Assembly: GCA_015229165.1 (NCBI GenBank)
Contig: JADGCD010000004.1
Location: forward strand, 1,099-28,076
Direction of reading: 5' to 3'
DNA from: Nitrospinota bacterium
GTDB taxonomy: Bacteria; Nitrospinota_A; UBA7883; JADGGD01
DNA length: 26,978 nt
In this document: positions 7,791 to 13,863 of the stretch, piece by piece
How positions within the stretch are numbered: the stretch's first letter is position 1
Layout of the letters: each line of letters starts with the position of its first letter
Notes under the pieces: generated by a model
Told to the model about the DNA's origin: nothing
Seen by the model: the letters and a program-made list of their open reading frames with translations, nothing else
Databases searched by the model: none
Made by a program: the position numbers and the translations under genes

Positions 7791-9755
7791 ATGACGATCC
7801 GGAATCGCCGCCTCTTGCCGGGCCTTGCCCTCTCCCTCTCGTCGGCCTTCTGGTTCGGGTTCCTGCTTTGCGGCGCCGTGGGTATCTTCTACCCCGCCGA
7901 CTCCGGCATGGCCAACGAGGGGTTCTGGTACGACCGGGCCGGGGTGGCGCCCCGTGATGGGCGAAGGGTGATTCCGGCCCAGTTGCCGGGGCCGATGGAC
8001 GGAAGCTGGGCCGGACCGGGGCCGAAATGGATCGAACTCCCCCCCCCCTCGTCCCGCCAGAGGGTGTTGGAGCTGTGGGTGGCCGACCGCCACGAAAGCG
8101 CCCCCCCCACGCTGGAGATAGTGTCGGCGGGGCGACGTGTGGCCCGCATCGTCCTGACACCGGGGAACGGACTCCGGTGGGAGCGATGGGAGAGGGAAGG
8201 GAAACGGGAGCGGCTGACGGTCGACCTTTCCGCCGTCGCCGGATTGGGAGCGCCGGTGCGGATCGTCAACACCGGCGGCTCGTGGGTCGCCTTTTCGGGA
8301 ATCGGGCTCCGGGCCGAAGCTACGCCGACCCCGCTCCTGCTGTTCCTTCCATTTCTCTGCATCATCGGCATGACCGTGGCGCTGGCCCGGCGAGACGACG
8401 GGGAGGGGGCGCCGCTTGACCTGCGGGAAGCGGCGGTGGCCGGGGTTCTGACGGTCACGGCCTTTGCCCTGACCCTCGGCGGGGGGGAGTTGGCGGCCCG
8501 TTGGATGTTCCGGGACCAGGGGACGGCCACGTCGGAAGGGCCGGGGGGGAAGGGGTTCGAGTACGCCATGGCCGACGGGCGTCATCGCTTTCCCCCCGTC
8601 GGCGCCAAAGGGGCGAAGCCGCGGCTTTTGATACAGGGGGACTCGGTGACCTATGGCGTGGGGGTGCGCGACTGGCGTGCCGTCTGGCCCGCTCGGCTGG
8701 CGGCGCGGCTCGGTCCCGACCGGTTCGAAGCGGCGGTCATCGCCTTTCCCAACCGGGAGCTCGATTTCCACCGGCGCCGCCTGTACGCCGAAGAGGGCGG
8801 CCTCGCCCCCGACATGGTCCTGCTCCAGATGTACGTCAACGACGTGGAGCTGGAAGGGTGCCATCACACCACCTGCGGACGGCCCGAGCCGACCGGCCGA
8901 TGGTGGCGCGCCCTTTGGTTCCATCCGTGGCTGCGGAAGAACTCGTATCTCTACTACTTCGTCGACCATCGGCTGGCGGGGGTCTGGCCCAACGGCAACC
9001 GGAGCTATCCCGAGTACCTGAACGAAGACTTCGTCGCCGGGAGCCGCAAGGGAGATCTCTGGCGGCTCGAACTGTACCGCTACCTGATGCGGGCCGTCCG
9101 GGGGGGGCGTCCCGTCGGATTGCTTCTCTATCCGATGGTCCCCTTCGAAGGGGAGAACCCGGTCAAGGGGCTGGTGGAGGCCATCGGCCATTTCGCCACC
9201 GGGCGGACCCTGCCGATCCACGCCGCCGTGGCCGACGGAACTACCGGCGCCACCATCTTCGACGGGGAGGGGGAGCGCCCTCCGCTGGTCCGGACGGCCC
9301 GCGACGGGATCGACCTTCCCGGTGTCCTGTTCCAAAGCCCCCCGATCCCTCTGGTCGGAGGGGTACAGGAAGTCCGGTTCAAGGTTCGCGGGGGTGCCCC
9401 CGTCACCCTTAGGGCCATCGACGGGAGCGGACAGGAGTATGGCCGACGGGAGATCGTCGCCGACCGGCGCAAAGAGTGGGAATGGTTCTCTTTGCCTCTC
9501 AAGCTCCCCGTCGGGGGAGTGGAGGAGATGCGGCTGGTTGTCTATTACCTCGGGGCCGGAGAAGCCGCCGTCGCAGAGGTCGAAGCGCCGATGAACCTTC
9601 CCTTCACCTTTCTCGACCTCGCCCCCCGGCTCAACGGCCTGAAAACCCACACCAGCCCCTTCGACTGGCATCCCAACGAAGCGACCCACGCCCTCATCGC
9701 AGAAGAAGTCGCCGCGATGGTCGAGAGGATGCTGGCGGTCAAGGAAGAGGAGTGA
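7791..9755 (+). CDS. Membrane-anchored SGNH/GDSL-hydrolase-like protein
   Basis: This 654-residue protein has an N-terminal membrane segment (about 8-32), a probable extracytoplasmic beta-rich domain (about 45-175), two further membrane segments (about 178-199 and 213-235), and then an SGNH domain. Block I is GDSVTYGVG with nucleophile Ser285, block III is MYVND with Asn350, and block V is FDWHPN with Asp625 and His627. Between blocks III and V, about 120 residues (roughly 480-600, VRFKVRGGAPVTLRAID) look like an inserted beta-sandwich. SGNH proteins of this build usually add or remove acyl groups on polysaccharides in the periplasm; the substrate here is unknown. The gene stands alone between the kinase remnant and the repeat array. 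A same-length open frame on the opposite strand is a composition artefact. Confidence 0.8.
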   Translation: MTIRNRRLLPGLALSLSSAFWFGFLLCGAVGIFYPADSGMANEGFWYDRAGVAPRDGRRVIPAQLPGPMDGSWAGPGPKWIELPPPSSRQRVLELWVADRHESAPPTLEIVSAGRRVARIVLTPGNGLRWERWEREGKRERLTVDLSAVAGLGAPVRIVNTGGSWVAFSGIGLRAEATPTPLLLFLPFLCIIGMTVALARRDDGEGAPLDLREAAVAGVLTVTAFALTLGGGELAARWMFRDQGTATSEGPGGKGFEYAMADGRHRFPPVGAKGAKPRLLIQGDSVTYGVGVRDWRAVWPARLAARLGPDRFEAAVIAFPNRELDFHRRRLYAEEGGLAPDMVLLQMYVNDVELEGCHHTTCGRPEPTGRWWRALWFHPWLRKNSYLYYFVDHRLAGVWPNGNRSYPEYLNEDFVAGSRKGDLWRLELYRYLMRAVRGGRPVGLLLYPMVPFEGENPVKGLVEAIGHFATGRTLPIHAAVADGTTGATIFDGEGERPPLVRTARDGIDLPGVLFQSPPIPLVGGVQEVRFKVRGGAPVTLRAIDGSGQEYGRREIVADRRKEWEWFSLPLKLPVGGVEEMRLVVYYLGAGEAAVAEVEAPMNLPFTFLDLAPRLNGLKTHTSPFDWHPNEATHALIAEEVAAMVERMLAVKEEE

Positions 9756-9787
9756 CGGGGGGATGATCGCACGAGCCGCGCCGCTTC

Positions 9788-10201
9788 ACCGGTCAAGCCC
9801 ATAGGCGGCGGAGGCGCAAGCCTCGTCGACGCCGGGTCTTTGTGAGTGACGTGAGGCAGCTCTCACGGGCCGCGTAGGGGGTGATTGGGGAAGTTGATGA
9901 ACGGTCTTAACCGGTCAAGGATTGAGGCGGCAACGACGCCGACTGTTAATGAGTACCGTGAGGAAGATCGCCGCGACGCGTAGTGGCTGGAGGGAGTGAG
10001 CAGGTGAACGGTCTTGACCGGTCAAGGCTTGAGGCGGCAACGACGCCGACTGTTAATGAGTAACGTGCGGAAGATCGCCGCCACGCGTAGTGGCTGGAGG
10101 GAGTGAGCAGGTGAACGGTTTTGACCGGTCAAGGCTTGAGGCGGCAACGACGCCGACTGTTAATGAGTACCGTGCGGAAGATCGCCGCGACGCGTAGTCG
10201 C
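9788..10201 (+). repeat. Tandem repeat array (122, 107, 107 and 78 bp units) abutting tRNA-Val
   Basis: Four units each begin with ACCGGTCAAG (9788, 9910, 10017, 10124). Units 2 to 4 are nearly identical. Unit 1 is diverged and longer but keeps GAGTGACGTGAGG- and CGCGTAG-like landmarks. Unit 4 is cut short exactly where the tRNA-Val 3' end starts. At units 3 and 4 the core expands to the perfect palindrome TTGACCGGTCAA (10014-10025, 10121-10132). No protein is encoded. The array fills the gap between the SGNH gene and the tRNA; 9756-9787 holds nothing else. Confidence 0.92.
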
Positions 10202-10277
10202 TGGTAGGCGGTGAGGGGATCGAACCCCCGACATCCTGCGTGTAAAGCAGGCGCTCTCCCGGCTGAGCTAACCGCCC
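10202..10277 (-). tRNA. tRNA-Val (anticodon TAC)
   Basis: The reverse strand folds as a complete cloverleaf: acceptor GGGCGGT/ACCGCCT, D arm with TTAGCTCAG, anticodon stem CCTGC/GCAGG with loop TTTACAC and anticodon TAC (10242-10244), T arm GGGGGTTCGATCCCC, and discriminator A at 10205. The CCA end is encoded (10202-10204), although those bases also belong to the last repeat unit of the neighbouring array. Confidence 0.95.
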
Positions 10278-10291
10278 TTTGGGAAGGGGGA

Positions 10292-10321
10292 AGGATACCA
10301 CGCCCCCAAACCCGGCTACAA
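10292..10321 (-). promoter_or_regulatory. Promoter of tRNA-Val
   Basis: On the minus strand TTGTAG (-35, 10316-10321) is followed after 18 bases by TATCCT (-10, 10292-10297), 14 bases before the mature tRNA 5' end. The -35 bases overlap the TACAAT box used on the other strand by the kinase gene. Confidence 0.5.
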
Positions 10322-10322
10322 T
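10317..10322 (+). promoter_or_regulatory. -10 box of the LytS-type kinase gene, probably leaderless
   Basis: TACAAT lies six bases before ATG 10329, which would place the transcription start at the A of the start codon. No Shine-Dalgarno sequence is present. The -35 region is poor. The same TACAAT-N6-ATG arrangement occurs at the acylphosphatase gene. Confidence 0.45.
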
Positions 10323-10328
10323 GACCCC

Positions 10329-11412
10329 ATGACCACCAGCGCAACCTTCCTCGAACGATGGGCCCGCAAAACCCAGGAGCGGCGCGACCGGGAGTTTTAT
10401 CTGGTCGCCCTTCCCCTCGTCGTCAGCGGCGCAGGCGTCATCCCCCATCTGTTGCAGGCCCTCATCATTCCCGGCGCCGATCCGGTAAGCCCCCTCCTCG
10501 GCCAGACCCTGCTGGGCGCCCTCATGGTCGGCGTCGTCGCCTATGCCCTCACCCGGCTGGCCAGCCATCCCCGGTGGTGGGGCGCCACCCGGAGCCGCTG
10601 GCCCCTGCTGGCCCATTTCCTTTTGTTGTGGACCCCCGTCGCCCTCCTTGTCGACGCTCCCCAGAGGATCGCCGAACTGACCCTCTTCGTCGGCCCCGGC
10701 TACCCCTCCAGCCGCGTCGCCCCCTACGCGCTTGGCGTCGCCCTGTCACGGACCTTCCTGTTCGCCGGCGGGATCGTCTTCTTCGAGCGGCTCGTCGGCG
10801 CCGTCAACGACGTCGCCAGCGAGCGGCGCCGCGCCCTGACGCTTGAAACCCAGGTCATGAAGAACCTGATCCAGCCCCATTTCCTGCTCAACAGCCTCAA
10901 CGCCATCCGGGCGTATCTCGAAGAATCCCCGGCGATCGCCGAAGAGATGCTTCTTGCCCTCACCTCCCTGTTGCGGCGCGTCATCCACCACAGCGGCCTC
11001 GACAACGTCACCCTTGATGAAGAGCTGGCCACCGTGCGCGACTATTTCGCCGTCATGAACCGGCGCTACGAAGCCACCTTCCGGCTCGACACCGAAGGGG
11101 TTCCCGCGACCCCCCTCAAACTCCCCCCCCTCATTCTGTTCACCATCGTCGAGAACTCCTTCAAACACGGCTTCTCCGGCAGGAAAGAGGGGGTCGTCAC
11201 CCTCCGGGTGGAGCAGGGGGAGCGGCTGCGGCTCATTCTCACCGACGACGGCGCCGGAGAGGGCGCCCATGAAGAGGGGGGGGGGCGCCGGAGGGGGCTA
11301 CATCGCCGCCCGGCTCGAACTGGCCTATGGCGACGACTACGCTTATGCCCACGGCCCCCGGGAGGGGGGGGGCTACCGGACCGTCATCGAAATCCCGTGG
11401 GGGAAAGTATGA
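10329..11412 (+). CDS. LytS/YehU-type sensor histidine kinase (frameshifted near its end)
   Basis: About 360 residues when the frame is corrected. Four membrane segments (about 24-47, 57-77, 92-110, 130-153) precede a His_kinase domain with phospho-acceptor His184 in NLIQPHFLLNSLNAIR, then an ATPase domain with N box TIVENSFKHGF and G1 box LTDDGAGEG. At a run of ten Gs (11276-11285) the frame is lost. One G fewer restores GAGGGYIAARLELAYGDDY and ends at TGA 11410-11412, overlapping the regulator start as ATGA. As written, the frame instead passes through about 40 unrelated residues straight into the regulator, giving a fused 593-residue product. It should phosphorylate the LytTR regulator downstream. 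Confidence 0.85.
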
Positions 11413-12110
11413 GAATCGTCATCGTCGAAGACGAGCCGGTGGCCGCCCGCCAGTTGGTCCGGATGCTCGAAAAACTTCTCGGCCCCGACGGCGGCGCCGT
11501 CCGCCACTGCGCCACCCTGGCGGAAGGGGAGCGGGCCCTCGCCGACGGCGCCGACCTTCTCTTTCTCGACCTCAACCTCGCCGGGGAAGACGGCTTCGCC
11601 CTGCTGCGCCGGTTCGTCGGCGAACCGTTCGAGACCGTCGTCACCACCGCCTACCCCGAAAGGGCCGTGGAGGCCTTCGAACTGGGCGTCCGCGACTATC
11701 TGGTCAAACCGTTCGCGCTGGAGCGGCTTTCGCAGGCGATGGGCCGGATACCCCGCCCCGACGCCGAGAAAAGCCCCGCCATGACCGCCGTCGTCATCAA
11801 GGGGCGCGAGGGGTACGAATCGGTCCCCGTGGCCCGGATCGTCGCCGTCCGGAGCGCGGGGGACTACACCGAGTTGCTGCTGACCGGCGGAGAGATTCGG
11901 CTTTCCGCCAAACGGATGGACTTTCTCGAACAGCGCCTCCCCGACGCGTTCATGCGGATCCACCGGACCGCCATCGCCCGGGTCTCGCTGGTGCGGGAGC
12001 TGCGCATCGAAGCCGCAGGGCGGTACGAAGCGGTGGTCGAGGGGATCGCCGAGCCGTTGCCGGTAGGACGGTCCCGCTACAAGGAACTCAAAGAGCGTCT
12101 TGGTGTTTAG
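11409..12110 (+). CDS. LytTR-family response regulator
   Basis: This 233-residue regulator has a receiver domain (Glu7/Asp8/Glu9, phospho-acceptor Asp54 in LLFLDLNLAG, Lys at DYLVKPF) and a C-terminal LytTR DNA-binding domain (about 125-230; VVIKGREGYESVPVARIVAV, then FMRIHRTAIARVSLV). ATG 11409 overlaps the corrected stop of the kinase, so the two are translationally coupled partners. LytTR proteins bind paired 9-10-bp direct repeats upstream of target genes. nhaA lies 143 bp downstream on the same strand and could be a target or simply share the transcript. A second, partial copy of its 3' end lies beyond nhaA. Confidence 0.93.
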   Translation: MRIVIVEDEPVAARQLVRMLEKLLGPDGGAVRHCATLAEGERALADGADLLFLDLNLAGEDGFALLRRFVGEPFETVVTTAYPERAVEAFELGVRDYLVKPFALERLSQAMGRIPRPDAEKSPAMTAVVIKGREGYESVPVARIVAVRSAGDYTELLLTGGEIRLSAKRMDFLEQRLPDAFMRIHRTAIARVSLVRELRIEAAGRYEAVVEGIAEPLPVGRSRYKELKERLGV

Positions 12111-12253
12111 CAGGCCGTGGAAAACAATCTGCGTTGGCTTTGTGGTGTCGAAATCGCGAAGTACCCACGGCACAGAAACAAAATCAACTACCGGGGGCGC
12201 TCGAAAACGCTTTTCCATGCACTGTTAACCGCCCACACCCCATGGAGAGCCCC

Positions 12254-13603
12254 ATGAGCGTCGAGAAAGACCTGCGACACGAAGCCCCTTGGGAGCGCAC
12301 CTTCGACCGGTTCCTCGGGCCTATCGAAGAGTTCATCCACTACCGGGTCAACGAAGGGCTGACGCTGGCCGCCTGCGCGCTCCTCTCCTTCGTTCTCATG
12401 AACGTCCCTGCTTTGGCCGACGGTTTCACCCACCTTCTTCACGCCGAACTGGCCGTCACCGGCGCCCCCGTCGCCGTTCACATGAGCTTTCACCACTGGG
12501 TCAACGACGGCCTGATGACCCTCTTTTTCCTCCTTATGGGGCTGGAGATCAAACGGGAGTTCCTGGTGGGGGAGCTCTCCACCGTAAAAGGGGCCCTCAC
12601 CCCCGTCGTCGGGGCCGTCGGCGGGATGGTCGTCCCCGCGCTGATCTTCTACGCTATCAACCCCCACGGCCCGGCGGCGGCAGGGTGGGGGATACCGATG
12701 GCCACCGACATCGCCTTCGCCATTGGCGTCCTCTCCCTGTTGGGCGACCGGATTCCCCGGACCCTTTTCGTCTTCCTCGTGTCGCTGGCCATCGTCGACG
12801 ACATCGGCGCCGTGCTGGTCATCGCTTTCTTCTATACCGACCAGATCGCCGTGGGGTGGCTCGGCGTTGGCGTCGGCGTCACCCTGCTGCTCGTCGCCCT
12901 CAATCGGGCCGGTGTCCGGTCGCTGCTCCCCTATGGGATTCTCGGAGGGCTCCTCTGGCTCGCCGCGCTGGAGTCGGGGGTCCACGCCACCATCGCCGGG
13001 GTCATTCTCGCCTTCACCGTCCCGGCCCGACCCCGATTCAACCCCCTGGGCTTCTCGCGTCTCATGCGGGATCAGCTCGACCGGTTCGACGGCATGACCC
13101 ACCCCGGCGCCGACATACTGGCGAACGCCCCCCAGGCCGACGCAGCCATGCGACTGCGCGACACCGCCGACGGCGCGCTGACCCCCCTGCAACGACTGGA
13201 GCGGCAGCTTCATCTGCCGGTGGCCTTCCTGGTTATCCCTCTTTTCGCCCTGATGAACGCCGGAATCTCTCTTGACGCCGACCGACTCGCCCACGCGGCC
13301 ACCCACCCGGTGACGCTGGGAGTCTTCTTCGGACTGGTCGTCGGCAAAGGAGTCGGCATCTTCGGCGCCGTCGCCGGAGGGGTGGCAAGCGGCGCCCTGC
13401 GTCTCCCCGAAGGGGTCCGCCTTTCCCATATTTTCGGCGCATCGCTGTTGGGGGGGGTCGGGTTTACCATGTCGATCTTCGTGGCCGACCTGGCCTATCA
13501 GGGGGAGGAAGAATTGCTCGCCTTCGCCAAGATCGGCGTCCTCTCCGCCTCGCTGCTGGCCGGGGTGACCGGGGCCGTGTGGCTGGCGAAAGCCGGTCGG
13601 TAG
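12254..13603 (+). CDS. nhaA: Na+/H+ antiporter NhaA
   Basis: A 449-residue inner-membrane protein with the NhaA pattern throughout: FLLMGLEIKREFLVGELS (92-109), ATDIAFAIGVLSLLGDR (150-166) with Asp152, and the ion-binding pair Asp182/Asp183 in SLAIVDDIGAVLVIA, matching Asp163/Asp164 of the E. coli protein. A conserved membrane lysine appears in VVGKGVGIF (Lys366) and the C-terminal signature in FGASLLGGVGFTMSIFVADL. It exchanges internal Na+ for external H+ to hold pH and sodium. It is somewhat longer than the E. coli protein (388 residues), mainly from an N-terminal extension and a loop near 285-315. GGAG at 12244-12247 favours ATG 12254 over the in-frame ATG at 12242. The LytTR regulator lies just upstream; 12111-12241 shows no clear terminator or promoter. 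Confidence 0.95.
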   Translation: MSVEKDLRHEAPWERTFDRFLGPIEEFIHYRVNEGLTLAACALLSFVLMNVPALADGFTHLLHAELAVTGAPVAVHMSFHHWVNDGLMTLFFLLMGLEIKREFLVGELSTVKGALTPVVGAVGGMVVPALIFYAINPHGPAAAGWGIPMATDIAFAIGVLSLLGDRIPRTLFVFLVSLAIVDDIGAVLVIAFFYTDQIAVGWLGVGVGVTLLLVALNRAGVRSLLPYGILGGLLWLAALESGVHATIAGVILAFTVPARPRFNPLGFSRLMRDQLDRFDGMTHPGADILANAPQADAAMRLRDTADGALTPLQRLERQLHLPVAFLVIPLFALMNAGISLDADRLAHAATHPVTLGVFFGLVVGKGVGIFGAVAGGVASGALRLPEGVRLSHIFGASLLGGVGFTMSIFVADLAYQGEEELLAFAKIGVLSASLLAGVTGAVWLAKAGR

Positions 13604-13676
13604 AGGGCCCAAACGTGGGCGGAGACGATAAAGAGAGTGGGGAGTCGCGCATCCCGCGCAGGGAGCGCCATCCGCG

Positions 13677-13853
13677 ATGCTGAATCCGGCGAATTCCCTT
13701 GTCACCCGGGCCGCTATCGCCCGGGTCTCGCAGGTGCGGGGACTGGACGTCGAAGCTGCGGGGCGGTACGAAGCGGTGGTCGAGGGGATCGCCGAGCCGT
13801 TGCCGGTGGGACGCGCCCGCTACCGGGAGCTGAAAGAGCGGATGGAGCGGTAG
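13677..13853 (+). pseudogene. Duplicated 3' fragment of the LytTR regulator gene
   Basis: The 58 codons from ATG 13677 to TAG 13853 read MLNPANSLVT, then a near copy of the regulator's last 48 residues: AAIARVSQVRGLDVEAAGRY, then EAVVEGIAEPLPVGRARYRE. The DNA from about 13708 closely matches 11967-12110. Receiver and most of the LytTR domain are missing, so it cannot act as a regulator. It is too similar to be chance and indicates a past duplication or recombination around nhaA. It converges on the large kinase gene, whose stop is ten bases away. Confidence 0.8.
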
Positions 13854-13863
13854 CGGACGCCTG

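Noticed and set aside
7725..9689. 654-residue open frame on the minus strand opposite the SGNH protein
   Set aside because: Low-complexity Gly/Pro/Arg sequence without motifs; the plus-strand frame has SGNH catalytic blocks. High GC leaves opposite frames open.
9788..10201. CRISPR array
   Set aside because: Units of 107 bp are repeated throughout with no variable spacers, and there are no cas genes.
10329..12110. A genuine hybrid kinase-regulator gene of 593 residues
   Set aside because: The 40 residues joining the halves are out-of-frame nonsense and the kinase lacks its ATP-lid motifs; the other frame completes the kinase and ends in an ATGA overlap. Kept only as a possible consequence of tract slippage.
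12188..13705. 505-residue minus-strand frame opposite nhaA
   Set aside because: No domain signature; nhaA on the plus strand is unambiguous.
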